Of a stretch of DNA of 64,000 nucleotides, positions 28,163-37,260 are shown one piece after another (the stretch's first letter is position 1; every line of letters begins with the position of its first letter). The DNA is from Clostridia bacterium (GTDB taxonomy: Bacteria; Bacillota; Clostridia; Christensenellales; CAG-138). Both the position numbers and the translations under genes were made by a program. Location: assembly GCA_017448545.1 (NCBI GenBank), contig JAFSLH010000005.1, positions 116,627-180,626 on the forward strand. The letters run 5' to 3'. The notes beneath the pieces are model-generated. The model ran no database searches. It had not been told where the DNA came from and worked only from the letters and a program-made list of their open reading frames with translations.

Positions 28163-29548
28163 TCAGATCTTTTTGAGCTTCGGGCCTTGCGCGGAATCCT
28201 CGACGGCGAAGCCCATTTCTTTCAGCGTATTGCGAATGGCGTCAGCCTTTGCCCAGTCTTTGGCCTTTCGGGCTGCGGTGCGTTCCTCGAGAAGCCGTAC
28301 GGCCTCGGCAGGGAATTCTTCCGCGTTCGCCTTTTGCAGAAGGCCGAGAACACCGGCAAGCTCAGCATACAGGCGGGAAACCTTTTCCGTATCCGATGCT
28401 TTTTTCGGCTCGGAAGCGTACTTGTTGACGAACCGCGCAAAATCGAACAGAACGCCGAGCGCGTCTGCAGTGTTCAGATCGTCGTCCATTGCTTCGCAGA
28501 AACGAGTGCGGAATGTTTCCAGCTGTTCCTCCAATCCGGGCGTTTGCAGGGAATCGTCGCGTTTCGTTTCCGACAACCGTTCCTTTGCAGTGCGAAGACG
28601 GGCGAGGGAGGTAACGGCCTGCTCCATAAGATCGCGGGAGAAATTGATCGGATTCCGATAGTTTGCGCCGAGCATGAACATACGGATCGCTTCCGGCTCG
28701 TAATCCTTCGTGATATCACGCACGCGGAAGAAGTTGCCGAGCGACTTGGACATCTTCTGGTTGTCGATGTTGATGTAGCCGTTGTGCATCCAGTAACGGG
28801 CAAACGGCTTTCCGGTCGCCGCTTCGCTCTGCGCGATCTCGTTTTCATGGTGCGGGAAAATCAGATCCTGACCGCCGCCGTGAATATCGAACGTCGGCCC
28901 GAGAATCTTCATGCTCATTGCGGAGCACTCAATATGCCAACCGGGGCGACCGTTTCCCCAAGGGGAGGGCCAGCTCGGTTCGCCCGGCTTTGCACCCTTC
29001 CAAAGCGCAAAATCCAGCGGATCGTGCTTGATATCGTTCGGATCGATCCGGACGCCGTTTTCCATATCGTTGATATCCTGACCCTTGAGCTTGCCGTATC
29101 CCGGATAGCTGCGGACAGAGAAGTACACGTCGCCGTTTTCAACCGGATACGCATGTCCTTTATCGATCAGCGTTTGCACGAGCTCAATAATATCGTCAAT
29201 GTGTTCGGTCGCACGAGGATTGACGGTGGAACGCTTGATGCCGAGCGCATCGGCGTCCTTGAAATACTCTTCAATAAAGCGTTCGGCAACGGCCGGAACG
29301 GTCGTTCCTTCGGCGTTTGCACGGCGAATCAGCTTGTCGTCGATATCTGTGAAATTCTGAATGTATGTTACCTGATACCCGCGATATTCGAGGTATCTGC
29401 GGAACGTATCAAAAACGATCAGCGGACGCGCGTTGCCGATATGAATATAGTCATAAACGGTCGGGCCGCAGACGTACATGGAAACAACGCCTTCCTGCTG
29501 CGGAACGAGCGTTTCTTTCTTTCGAGTCATGGTGTTGTAAATTTGCAT
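28163..29548 (-). CDS. cysS: Cysteinyl-tRNA synthetase
   Basis: 461 residues, the normal size. HIGH signature HIGN at 36-39, KMSKS in the second half, zinc ligand C27 in [10 protein letters not shown], and [10 protein letters not shown] with [18 protein letters not shown], all diagnostic. The ATG at 29548 is chosen because GGAGGTGG lies seven bases upstream; an in-frame ATG 99 bases earlier lies beyond the predicted promoter. No T-box is present, since the leader is only about 15 bases. Confidence 0.97.
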   Translation of the reverse strand: MQIYNTMTRKKETLVPQQEGVVSMYVCGPTVYDYIHIGNARPLIVFDTFRRYLEYRGYQVTYIQNFTDIDDKLIRRANAEGTTVPAVAERFIEEYFKDADALGIKRSTVNPRATEHIDDIIELVQTLIDKGHAYPVENGDVYFSVRSYPGYGKLKGQDINDMENGVRIDPNDIKHDPLDFALWKGAKPGEPSWPSPWGNGRPGWHIECSAMSMKILGPTFDIHGGGQDLIFPHHENEIAQSEAATGKPFARYWMHNGYINIDNQKMSKSLGNFFRVRDITKDYEPEAIRMFMLGANYRNPINFSRDLMEQAVTSLARLRTAKERLSETKRDDSLQTPGLEEQLETFRTRFCEAMDDDLNTADALGVLFDFARFVNKYASEPKKASDTEKVSRLYAELAGVLGLLQKANAEEFPAEAVRLLEERTAARKAKDWAKADAIRNTLKEMGFAVEDSAQGPKLKKI

Positions 29549-29569
29549 AAGAGCCACCTCCGAACAGAA

Positions 29570-29597
29570 AGTATACCATAATTCCAAACGGATGCAA
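29570..29597 (-). promoter_or_regulatory. Promoter of the cysS operon
   Basis: Read on minus: TTGCAT, 16 bases, TATACT with TGG before the -10 (extended -10). The start of transcription would fall about 15 bases before the cysS ATG, just upstream of the RBS. Confidence 0.62.
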
Positions 29598-29709
29598 ACA
29601 CTTTTGGCAATCTTTTCCAAATTATTTATGCAAATCTTTCGGAACACATCGGAAATAAAAAGAATTCGAAAGAAAACCGTGAACTTTTCGTAGCATTCTG
29701 TCAGGATAT

Positions 29710-29738
29710 TTGACGAATCCGGGAATATCCGTTATACT
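29710..29738 (+). promoter_or_regulatory. Promoter of the cohesin-like surface protein gene
   Basis: TTGACG, 17 bases, TATACT: a good sigma-A match. It diverges from the cysS promoter; the 112 bases between the two hold no clear operator. Confidence 0.78.
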
Positions 29739-29775
29739 TACAGACAAATAAGATTCCGAGAGAAAGGCGATGGAT

Positions 29776-30870
29776 ATGAAGAAACAACTGCTTGCATTTC
29801 TTCTTGCGACACTGTTGTTGATTCTTGTGATCCCGGTTTCCGATGCAGAAGTCGGTTCGGCGGTCTTTTCGACCGAAGCAAAAGAAAGCATCATCGGGGA
29901 AACGATAGCTGTCAAGCTGTCCGTTACGTTAAATGCTCCTTCCGGCGAACGACTCAATACCTGGAAGGCTACTTTGACGTACGACCCGGAAGGCCTGGCC
30001 TACAGCGGATTCACGCTGCGCGATGAAGAACTGCATCTGGATTCGGTGTCCGGTTCGGACAGCCTTTGGGTTGCGAACGATTCCGTTCCGGGCAAGCTGG
30101 ATATCGGCTTTTCGAACGCATTCGGCTGCGAAGCGGACGGCTATCTTGTCACGATCCTGTTTTCCACGCTGAAAGAGGGCAGCTTTGCCGTCGACATAAA
30201 GAACTCTGTTTACAGCACATATCGTGAAAGCGATTCCGGCGTCGTTTCCTATACGATGGTGGACGAAACGCTGACGACGATCACGGTTGCGGAAAACACA
30301 CCGTCCCCGACGCCGACAGAAGCCCCTACGGAAACGCCGTCGCCCACGCCGGAACCGACTGCAACGGCAACTGCTACGCCGAAGCCGACGCCCGATGAGG
30401 ACGACGATGACGATGATGACGACGATGAGCCGACGCGAAGACCGACCGCTACGCCGACGCGCAAGCCGCGGCAGACCCCGACGACACAGCCGACTGCTTC
30501 GCCGACGGCTATGCCGACAGCCGCTCCGACACCCGCGCCCACGCCGATGCCCTCGGCGGCTACGACCGGAACTGCTACAGCGTCGCCGTCACCTTCTCCC
30601 AGCGAACCGCCTGCTACCGGAAGATTGATCAAGGATGGGGAAGGCGGATGCAACAGCTGCGGCAGTTCCTCGCTCGGGATTTTGATTCTGGATATCGGCA
30701 TCGGTTTCCTGGCGCTCCAGCTCGTGATTGTCGTTCTGATCATTATCCGCAAGCGGAAGCAGCCGAAGAACGATTTCCTGAACGACGATGATTTTGAGCC
30801 TGATCCGGACAATCCGACGGATGAGGACGAGGAAGAGGACGACGATGATGATCTCGATTTCCTGAGCTGA
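29776..30870 (+). CDS. Membrane-anchored surface protein with one cohesin-like domain and Pro/Thr and Asp-rich linkers
   Basis: 364 residues from the ATG at 29776, which has AAAGG eight bases upstream (an ATG at 29770 is too close to it). A signal peptide (about 1-22) is followed by a beta-rich domain (about 25-170) with the cohesin-like phrases VKLSVTLN, LNTWKATLTYDPEGLAYSGF and VTILFSTLKEGSF. Next come Pro/Thr-rich linkers interrupted by a nine-Asp run, a short GGCNSCGSSS segment, one membrane helix and a strongly acidic cytoplasmic tail. Cohesins bind dockerins; no dockerin protein is in the window. The cohesin call is by pattern only; any carbohydrate-binding-like beta-sandwich is possible. 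Confidence 0.65.
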   Translation: MKKQLLAFLLATLLLILVIPVSDAEVGSAVFSTEAKESIIGETIAVKLSVTLNAPSGERLNTWKATLTYDPEGLAYSGFTLRDEELHLDSVSGSDSLWVANDSVPGKLDIGFSNAFGCEADGYLVTILFSTLKEGSFAVDIKNSVYSTYRESDSGVVSYTMVDETLTTITVAENTPSPTPTEAPTETPSPTPEPTATATATPKPTPDEDDDDDDDDDEPTRRPTATPTRKPRQTPTTQPTASPTAMPTAAPTPAPTPMPSAATTGTATASPSPSPSEPPATGRLIKDGEGGCNSCGSSSLGILILDIGIGFLALQLVIVVLIIIRKRKQPKNDFLNDDDFEPDPDNPTDEDEEEDDDDDLDFLS

Positions 30871-30899
30871 AATCGTCGCGCATCAGACAATCACAACTT

Positions 30900-30928
30900 G
30901 CGGACCGGTTGAACGCCGGTCCGCTTTT
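30900..30928 (+). terminator. Terminator after the cohesin-like gene
   Basis: A nine-base stem (GCGGACCGG/CCGGTCCGC) with a seven-base loop, followed by four T. Confidence 0.85.
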
Positions 30929-30973
30929 CTCTGGGAAGCCAGCGACGTGAATCGGTAAAATTCATACGCAACC

Positions 30974-31002
30974 TTGCATTTTGGCGCACGGTACGGTATG
31001 AT
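30974..31002 (+). promoter_or_regulatory. Promoter of lepA-hemW
   Basis: TTGCAT, 17 bases, TATGAT. The leader is about 18 bases and ends in CGGAGGG before the lepA ATG. Confidence 0.72.
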
Positions 31003-31025
31003 AATACCGATCTTCGGAGGGAAAT

Positions 31026-32831
31026 ATGGCATACGATCTTTCTCGCATACGTAATTTTTCCATCATTGCGCACATCGATCACGGCAAGTCGACGCTTGCC
31101 GATCGAATGATGGAGCTGACCGATACGGTTGCAAAGCGCGATATGGCGGAGCAGCTTTTGGATTCCATGGACATCGAACGCGAACGCGGTATCACGATCA
31201 AGGCGTCCGCCGTTCGGATGTTCTATCAGCATACCGACGGGAACGAATACATGTTCAACCTGATCGACACGCCTGGTCATGTGGACTTCAATTACGAGGT
31301 TTCCCGCGCGCTTGCCGCATGTGAAGGCGCGGTTCTGGTCGTCGACGCCACGCAGGGCATCGAAGCGCAGACGCTTGCAAACGTGTATCTTGCCGTGGAC
31401 AACGAACTCGAAGTCGTACCGGTCATCAACAAAGTAGACCTTCCGAGCGCCGAACCGGAGCGCGTGATCCATGAAATCGAAGATATCATCGGGATTCCTG
31501 CCGAGCAAGCGCCGTGCATTTCCGCAAAAACAGGACTGAACGTCGATCAGGTTCTTGCGCAGATCGTCGAGACCGTCCCCGCGCCGAAAGGCGATGCGAA
31601 CGCGCCGCTGAAAGCGCTGATCTTCGATTGCCTGTACGACAATTACAAAGGCGCCGTTTCCTATGTCCGCGTTTTTGACGGCGAAGTACATGCCGGCACC
31701 CGGATTCGCTCCATGGCGACCGGAAACGTCTTTGACGTGACCGAAGTCGGCGTATTCTCTCCGTCGTGGAAGCCTGTGGAAAGCCTGACGGCCGGCGAAG
31801 TCGGGTACATCGCAGCATCCATCAAAAGCGTTGCGGAAACGAAAGTAGGCGATACGTTTACGTCTGCGGACAATCCGGCCGCGGAACCGCTGCCCGGTTA
31901 CAAGCATGTGAATCCGATGGTGTATTGCGGCATTTATCCCGCGGACGGCGCGCACTACAACGATCTGAAGGACGCGCTCGATAAGCTGCAGCTGAACGAT
32001 GCGTCGCTGGTCTATGAGCATGAAACTTCTATCGCGCTCGGTTACGGATTCCGCTGTGGTTTCCTCGGCCTTTTGCACATGGAAATCATTACGGAACGGC
32101 TCGAGCGGGAATTTGATCTGGACCTTGTGACGACCGCGCCGAGCGTCGTGTATCGCGTCTTTACGCTGGACGGAGAGGAGCATATTATCGACAATCCCGC
32201 GAGTCTGCCGCCCGCGTCCGAAATCGAGCATATGGAAGAGCCGATGGTGAAGGCGACGATCATGACGCCGTCCGCCTACGTCGGTACGATCATGGAGCTG
32301 TGCCAGAACAACCGCGGCATCTTCCACGATATGACCTACATCGAAGAAGGGCGCGTGAATCTGCATTATACGCTCCCTCTGAACGAAATCATCTATGATT
32401 TCTTCGACAGCCTGAAATCGCGCAGCCGCGGCTACGCTTCGTTCGACTATGAAATCTGCGGATATGAAAAGAGTGATCTTGTCCGGCTGGACTTTTTGCT
32501 GAACGGCGAAATATGCGACGCGCTTTCGACGATCGTGCATAAGGATCGCGCCTATCCGAAAGGCCGCGCCGTTGCAGAAAAACTGAAGGACGTGATTCCG
32601 CGTCAGCAGTTTGAAATACCGATTCAGGCGGCGATCGGCTCCAAAATCATTGCGCGGGAAACCGTTAAAGCGGTTCGCAAGGACGTGCTTGCCAAGTGCT
32701 ACGGCGGCGATATTACGCGAAAGAAGAAGCTGCTGGAGAAGCAGAAAGAGGGCAAGAAACGGATGCGCCAGGTCGGCTCCGTTTCCGTGCCGTCCGACGC
32801 TTTCATGAGCGTACTTCGCATCAACGGTTAA
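31026..32831 (+). CDS. lepA: Elongation factor 4 (LepA) GTPase
   Basis: 601 residues. The GTPase domain opens with [19 protein letters not shown], then [24 protein letters not shown] and NKVDLP. The LepA-specific C terminus ([20 protein letters not shown]) is intact. LepA acts on stalled or early ribosomes in translation. hemW follows six bases after the stop, the same order as in Bacillus (lepA-hemN/W). Confidence 0.97.
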   Translation: MAYDLSRIRNFSIIAHIDHGKSTLADRMMELTDTVAKRDMAEQLLDSMDIERERGITIKASAVRMFYQHTDGNEYMFNLIDTPGHVDFNYEVSRALAACEGAVLVVDATQGIEAQTLANVYLAVDNELEVVPVINKVDLPSAEPERVIHEIEDIIGIPAEQAPCISAKTGLNVDQVLAQIVETVPAPKGDANAPLKALIFDCLYDNYKGAVSYVRVFDGEVHAGTRIRSMATGNVFDVTEVGVFSPSWKPVESLTAGEVGYIAASIKSVAETKVGDTFTSADNPAAEPLPGYKHVNPMVYCGIYPADGAHYNDLKDALDKLQLNDASLVYEHETSIALGYGFRCGFLGLLHMEIITERLEREFDLDLVTTAPSVVYRVFTLDGEEHIIDNPASLPPASEIEHMEEPMVKATIMTPSAYVGTIMELCQNNRGIFHDMTYIEEGRVNLHYTLPLNEIIYDFFDSLKSRSRGYASFDYEICGYEKSDLVRLDFLLNGEICDALSTIVHKDRAYPKGRAVAEKLKDVIPRQQFEIPIQAAIGSKIIARETVKAVRKDVLAKCYGGDITRKKKLLEKQKEGKKRMRQVGSVSVPSDAFMSVLRING

Positions 32832-32837
32832 GACTGC

Positions 32838-34007
32838 ATGATTTCACTCTATTTCCATATTCCGTACTGCATCCGAAAATGCCGGTACTGCGACTTTTGC
32901 TCCGTGCCGGTCAACGAAACAATCGACGGTTACGCAGACGCTTTGATCCGGGAATTGGCTTTGAAAAAAGAACAGTACCCGGATGAAACGACGCGCACCG
33001 TCTTTTTCGGCGGCGGAACGCCGACCACGTTGCGGGCGGACGACCTTTGCCGCGTACTGGAACTGGCAAATCGACTGTTCCCGTTAGCCGAAGATGCGGA
33101 AATCAGCATCGAGTGCAACCCGAAAACCGCATCTTTGCAATCGCTGAAAACATTGCACGGTGGCGGTTTCAACCGGATCTCGATCGGCTTGCAATCGACC
33201 GACGATTCTCTTCTTCGGCGCATCTGCCGCGTACATTCCTGCGACGACTTTCTGCAGACGTTTGAGTGGGCGCGGACGGCGGGTTTTGCAAATATCAACG
33301 TGGACCTGATGCACGGACTTCCCGGACAAACGACGGAACAATACCTTGGATCGCTGCAACAGGTGTTTGAACTGCAGCCCGAGCATATTTCCGCCTATTC
33401 GTTGATTCTGGAGGAAGGAACGCCGCTCGCCGAAGACGTTGCCCGCGGAAAGGAAACGCTGCCGGACCCGGATACCGTGGCTGACATGCAGGACGCAGGG
33501 ATGGATGCGCTGGAGCACGCCGGTTATCTGCGATATGAGATTTCCAATTTTGCACGTCCCGGCTATTCCTGTCGGCACAACCTGACGTATTGGAACAACG
33601 AACCGTACCTCGGTTTCGGCGTCGCCGCACATTCCTCGATGGGAAACGGAACAAAGTGGTATCGCTTCTCCAATACGGATTCGATCCCGCAGTATCTTCG
33701 CAAGATCGCTGCAGGACGCGTCCCGGAGGCCGAACGCATCCTGATCAACACGTTCGAACGAATGTTTGAAACTGTCATGCTCGGTCTTCGAAAAACGGAA
33801 GGCGTTTCCTATGCATCGTTTTCACGCATGTTCGGCTGCGACCTCAAAAACGTGTTTGCCGAAGCGATTGAACGCAACCGGGTCAGAGCATTATGGGAAC
33901 CCGATCCTGAGCGACTTCGTTTGAACCGGCGCGGGCTCGATCTGCTGAACATGGTACTGTTGGATTTTCAGGAACGGAACTATTGGGATCTTTTGAAAGC
34001 GGACTGA
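32838..34007 (+). CDS. hemW: HemW-like radical SAM protein (coproporphyrinogen III oxidase-like)
   Basis: 389 residues. The 4Fe-4S ligands are C11, C15 and C18 in YCIRKCRYCDFC; the fourth-position Cys of true HemN is replaced by the HemW form (CDFC). FFGGGTPTTL, SIECNPKT and SIGLQS follow, and a HemN C-terminal domain ends the protein. HemW is a heme chaperone rather than the oxidase. No good RBS is seen in the six-base gap after lepA, so translation is probably coupled. Confidence 0.9.
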   Translation: MISLYFHIPYCIRKCRYCDFCSVPVNETIDGYADALIRELALKKEQYPDETTRTVFFGGGTPTTLRADDLCRVLELANRLFPLAEDAEISIECNPKTASLQSLKTLHGGGFNRISIGLQSTDDSLLRRICRVHSCDDFLQTFEWARTAGFANINVDLMHGLPGQTTEQYLGSLQQVFELQPEHISAYSLILEEGTPLAEDVARGKETLPDPDTVADMQDAGMDALEHAGYLRYEISNFARPGYSCRHNLTYWNNEPYLGFGVAAHSSMGNGTKWYRFSNTDSIPQYLRKIAAGRVPEAERILINTFERMFETVMLGLRKTEGVSYASFSRMFGCDLKNVFAEAIERNRVRALWEPDPERLRLNRRGLDLLNMVLLDFQERNYWDLLKAD

Positions 34008-34046
34008 ATTTGAGCGGTCTTTTTTCCGGAAAACCCGCTTAAACCT

Positions 34047-34064
34047 GCGCTGCATCAGCGTTTT
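34047..34064 (+). terminator. Weak hairpin after hemW
   Basis: A five-base stem (CGCTG/CAGCG) with a CAT loop, followed by TTTT. Short, but correctly placed upstream of the next promoter. Confidence 0.4.
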
Positions 34065-34075
34065 ACAAGTAATGC

Positions 34076-34104
34076 TTGCAATTCCGAAAAAAATGTTCTA
34101 TAAT
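34076..34104 (+). promoter_or_regulatory. Promoter of the Xaa-Pro peptidase gene
   Basis: TTGCAA, 17 bases, TATAAT, near consensus. Identical hexamers and spacing to the nucleoside transporter promoter at 22765. Confidence 0.87.
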
Positions 34105-34137
34105 AGAAATACTTATGAATGAAAAAGAGGGAAGGGC

Positions 34138-35208
34138 ATGAACGACAGGATACAGCGTCTTCGCGCGGCAATGGAACGCGACGGCACAGACGCGGTTCTT
34201 TTGAATTCTCTTACCGCGATTCGATACATTACCGGCTTTACGAGCGACGAATCCGTTGTCGCGGTTACAAAGACACGATGCATTCTTGTAACCGATTTCC
34301 GATACACGATTCAGGCGAAGGAACAGTGCGGCGATCGCGCGGAAGTGCTCGAAGCATTCGGTTCCAAAGCGTTGGAGCTGGTTTGGGACGTGCTGCAAGC
34401 GGAGGATGTGCAAACAGTCGGATTTGAAGAAGACATCGTTACTGTTTCCCTGTTCCGCAAATACGAAGCGTCCGGCTTTTCATTTGTACCGTTTGCCGAG
34501 CAGCTGAATACGCTGCGGCTGATCAAGTCCGCCGATGAGATTGCATCACTCCAAAAAGCGCAGGCGCTTGCGGATCAGACGTTTACGGAACTGCTGAAAG
34601 TCATTCACTCCGGAATGACCGAAAAAGAGGTCGCCGCAGAACTTGCTTATATCGGCGCAAAGCTCGGCAGCGAGGGCGTTTCGTTTGAAACGATCGTCGG
34701 CTCCGGCCCGAACGGCGCGATGTGCCACGCGATTCCGGGCGAACGGAAGCTGCAGCAGGGCGATCTGGTCGTTCTGGACTTCGGTTGTCTGTACAACGGC
34801 TATCATTCCGACATGACCAGAACGTTTGCGGTCGGCAAGCCGGATGCGTTTTCCGAACAGATTTACAACATCGTTCGGACTGCCCAGCAGCGCGCGCTTG
34901 ATGCGCTGCGCCCCGGCATTACCGGAAAGCAGCTCGACGCGATTGCACGCGATTATATCGCCGAACAAGGATACGGCGAGTGCTTCGGACATTCCCTCGG
35001 TCACGGATTCGGCCTTCTGATCCATGAATCGCCGCGCGCTTCGGCTACATGCGATACGGTGTTTGAACCGGGCATGACGATCACCGTCGAGCCGGGCATT
35101 TACATCGAAGGAAAGCTCGGGGTACGCATCGAGGATTGCTGCGTCGTCACGGAAAACGGGTATCACGATTTCTGCACGTCTACCAAAGATTTGCAAGTAA
35201 TCGACTGA
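34138..35208 (+). CDS. Xaa-Pro aminopeptidase-like M24 metallopeptidase
   Basis: 356 residues. The creatinase-like N domain (about 1-125) precedes the pita-bread domain. The five metal ligands are all present: D214 (VVLDFG), D225 (HSDMTR), H289 (SLGHGFG), E318 (VEPGIY) and E332 (RIED). RBS AGAGGGAAG is upstream. In Bacillus the orthologous yqhT also lies just before efp. It removes N-terminal residues ahead of proline from peptides in the cytoplasm. Confidence 0.92.
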   Translation: MNDRIQRLRAAMERDGTDAVLLNSLTAIRYITGFTSDESVVAVTKTRCILVTDFRYTIQAKEQCGDRAEVLEAFGSKALELVWDVLQAEDVQTVGFEEDIVTVSLFRKYEASGFSFVPFAEQLNTLRLIKSADEIASLQKAQALADQTFTELLKVIHSGMTEKEVAAELAYIGAKLGSEGVSFETIVGSGPNGAMCHAIPGERKLQQGDLVVLDFGCLYNGYHSDMTRTFAVGKPDAFSEQIYNIVRTAQQRALDALRPGITGKQLDAIARDYIAEQGYGECFGHSLGHGFGLLIHESPRASATCDTVFEPGMTITVEPGIYIEGKLGVRIEDCCVVTENGYHDFCTSTKDLQVID

Positions 35209-35253
35209 ATACGGAACACATCACACAGAAATACTATATTGGAGGACTTATTT

Positions 35254-35811
35254 ATGATTATGGCAGGCGACTTCCGCAAGGGCGTCACGGTAGAGATTGA
35301 CGGAAACGTATGGTCGATTGCGGACTTTCAGCACGTGAAGCCGGGCAAAGGCGCGGCGTTCGTTCGCACCCGTCTGAAGAACGTTATGACCGGCGCGGTT
35401 CTGGAGCGTACGTTCAGCCCGACGGACAAATACCCGCTCGCGCACATCGAGACGAAGGATATGCAGTATCTGTATACCGATGGCGAACTGTACTACTTCA
35501 TGGACGTGGATAACTACGATCAGATTCCGCTGAACTTTGATCAGGTGGAAGACGCGATCCAGTACATTAAGGAAAACGACGGCGTTAAGATTCGTTTCTA
35601 TAAGGGCAGCCCGTTCTCCGTTGAAGCGCCGAACTTCGTGGAACTGACCATTACGCACACGGAACCCGGTTTCCGCGGCGATACCGCAACCGGTACGACC
35701 AAGCCCGCTACGCTGGAAACCGGCCTTGAGATCGCGGTTCCGCTGTTCTGCAACGAAGGCGATACGATCCGCGTCGATACGAGAACCGGCGAATATATGT
35801 CGAGACTGTAA
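35254..35811 (+). CDS. efp: Elongation factor P
   Basis: 185 residues with the three-barrel EF-P layout. The ATG at 35254 has GGAGG eight bases upstream; the in-frame TTG at 35239 overlaps that site. The modifiable lysine is K32 in [13 protein letters not shown]. The end ([21 protein letters not shown]) is the conserved C terminus. EF-P relieves ribosome stalling at polyproline, which fits the several Pro-rich proteins encoded here. Confidence 0.96.
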   Translation: MIMAGDFRKGVTVEIDGNVWSIADFQHVKPGKGAAFVRTRLKNVMTGAVLERTFSPTDKYPLAHIETKDMQYLYTDGELYYFMDVDNYDQIPLNFDQVEDAIQYIKENDGVKIRFYKGSPFSVEAPNFVELTITHTEPGFRGDTATGTTKPATLETGLEIAVPLFCNEGDTIRVDTRTGEYMSRL

Positions 35812-35844
35812 TCAAACGATTCACAAGATTTGGGGAGGTGCATT

Positions 35845-36255
35845 ATGAGCAGAATTTCCGAGAAAGTAGCATACCTGGACGGTTTGCTGGATGGGATGAA
35901 CATCAAGGACGACAAGTACGCGAAGCTTTTCACCGCGATTGTCGACACGCTTGACGTCGTCGCAGAAGAGATTTCCGATCACGAGGATATTCTCGACGAT
36001 CTCGAGGACAGCGTGGAAGAGATTTTCGACAATCTCGATGAATACGACGACGTTCTGTTCAATGACGATGAAGAGGATGACGATTTCGATCCGGAAGAAT
36101 TGGACGACGATTTCTTTGAGGTCGTATGCCCGAACTGCGGCGAAACCATCTACTTTGACGAGGACATGCTCGATTCGCCCGACGGCCTGATTTGCCCGAA
36201 CTGCAACGAGCCCGTTGAGCTGCATATCCCCGAAACGCTTCCCGAAGAAGAGTAA
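35845..36255 (+). CDS. Acidic protein with C-terminal zinc ribbon (CD1247-like)
   Basis: 136 residues from the ATG at 35845 (GGGGAGGTG six bases upstream). The N-terminal half is helical (ISEKVAYLDGLLDGMNI, then a second helix), the middle is extremely acidic (DDEEDDDFDPEELDDDFF), and the C terminus has two CPNC pairs about 24 residues apart that would bind one zinc. Similar small proteins follow efp in many Clostridia and have no known function. It is 33 bases after efp and may share its transcript. Confidence 0.75.
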   Translation: MSRISEKVAYLDGLLDGMNIKDDKYAKLFTAIVDTLDVVAEEISDHEDILDDLEDSVEEIFDNLDEYDDVLFNDDEEDDDFDPEELDDDFFEVVCPNCGETIYFDEDMLDSPDGLICPNCNEPVELHIPETLPEEE

Positions 36256-36271
36256 TTTCCCGACACAAGCA

Positions 36272-36297
36272 GGGGGAACGAACACGTTCCCTCTTTT
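36272..36297 (+). terminator. Terminator after the zinc-ribbon gene
   Basis: A seven- to nine-base stem (GGGAACG/CGTTCCC, extendable by two pairs) with an AACA loop, followed by TTTT. It ends only nine bases before the next start codon. Confidence 0.75.
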
Positions 36298-36306
36298 CCG
36301 TATTTT

Positions 36307-37209
36307 ATGACAGAATTTGCAAGAAAAATCTGCAAGCGACTGCACGCATACCTTCGGATCGGTGCGCATCAGGGCGTCATTCGGACGATTGCGCCGGATT
36401 TCATGCGTCTCGAAACCGATCTTGGCGTCATCACGATCCTTTCCAACGCCGCATGTCTGCAGCCGTTTTCCGTGCTGATCAACGAAACGAAACCGTTCAC
36501 CGAGTCGGAATTGACCGAGGGAGAAACGGTTGCCCTCGTTGACGAAGAATTGCTCTTCGGCGAAGGCGATTACAGCATTGACGTCTCGCAGGCAACGGAT
36601 ATCGAACTGTCGATCGACGCGATGCGGTCCTTGTTTTTACCGATGGACCTGAACAACCGGATTCGGCTCGTTCTGCGCGTGATCGAAAACAATCCCGGCA
36701 CAAGTGCCGTCGTCGGGCTTGCCTCAGGCGGAAAACCGGATGCTTCCTGCGAATCGCTCGAAACGGCGCTCCCGAAATTGCACCGCGCGCTGTACGAACA
36801 GTCGATCGAAGATTGCCGCGTCGCGGGAGGACAGATTTCCGGCTACGGCAACGGAACGACGCCCGATTCCGACGACATGCTGGAAGGGTACTTTGCCGGA
36901 TATGCCGCGCTGTCGGTGGCGCTGGGGCGTTCGGTCGAACGTTTTCGCAGCTTAACCCGTGAAATTGCAACGGCTGCCGTGTCGCACACAAGCGATATTT
37001 CGGCCGCGCTGATTTTGCAGGCAGGGGAAGGGCTTGTCAGTGAGGACGTCTTTCAACTGATGCAAAGCATCTTTTCCGACGCGCCGTATCGAACCGTCAC
37101 GGCGAATGCAAGCCGTGTTGCGCGAAGCGTTTCTCCTTCCGGCGTTAATGTGCTGGTCGGAATTGTCCTCGCTGTTTCGTATCATTACGTTCCCGCTCGA
37201 ACCATGTAA
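36307..37209 (+). CDS. DUF2877-like protein
   Basis: 300 residues, no membrane segment. The motif GYGNGTTPDSDDMLEGYFAG (about 180-199) resembles the G-x-G-x-G-L-T-P-x-G-D-D signature of DUF2877 proteins, which are usually found with purine/allantoin degradation genes; none of those is nearby. The N-terminal part is beta-rich. There is no Shine-Dalgarno sequence before the ATG, and a terminator hairpin ends nine bases upstream, so the true start or transcript is uncertain. No better in-frame start is visible close downstream. Confidence 0.6.
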   Translation: MTEFARKICKRLHAYLRIGAHQGVIRTIAPDFMRLETDLGVITILSNAACLQPFSVLINETKPFTESELTEGETVALVDEELLFGEGDYSIDVSQATDIELSIDAMRSLFLPMDLNNRIRLVLRVIENNPGTSAVVGLASGGKPDASCESLETALPKLHRALYEQSIEDCRVAGGQISGYGNGTTPDSDDMLEGYFAGYAALSVALGRSVERFRSLTREIATAAVSHTSDISAALILQAGEGLVSEDVFQLMQSIFSDAPYRTVTANASRVARSVSPSGVNVLVGIVLAVSYHYVPARTM

Positions 37210-37220
37210 TTCTCAAAACC

Positions 37221-37260
37221 AAAAACAAGCTCTGTCAAAAAAACGGCAGAGCTTGTTTTT
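37221..37260. terminator. Bidirectional terminator between the DUF2877-like gene and uvrC
   Basis: A perfect 14-base stem (AAAAACAAGCTCTG/CAGAGCTTGTTTTT) with a 12-base loop. Each arm supplies the T-run for one strand. It overlaps the first two bases of the uvrC stop codon. Confidence 0.92.

Noticed and set aside
29549..29600. A T-box riboswitch ahead of cysS
   Set aside because: The predicted transcription start is only about 15 bases before the ATG, far too short for a T-box leader.
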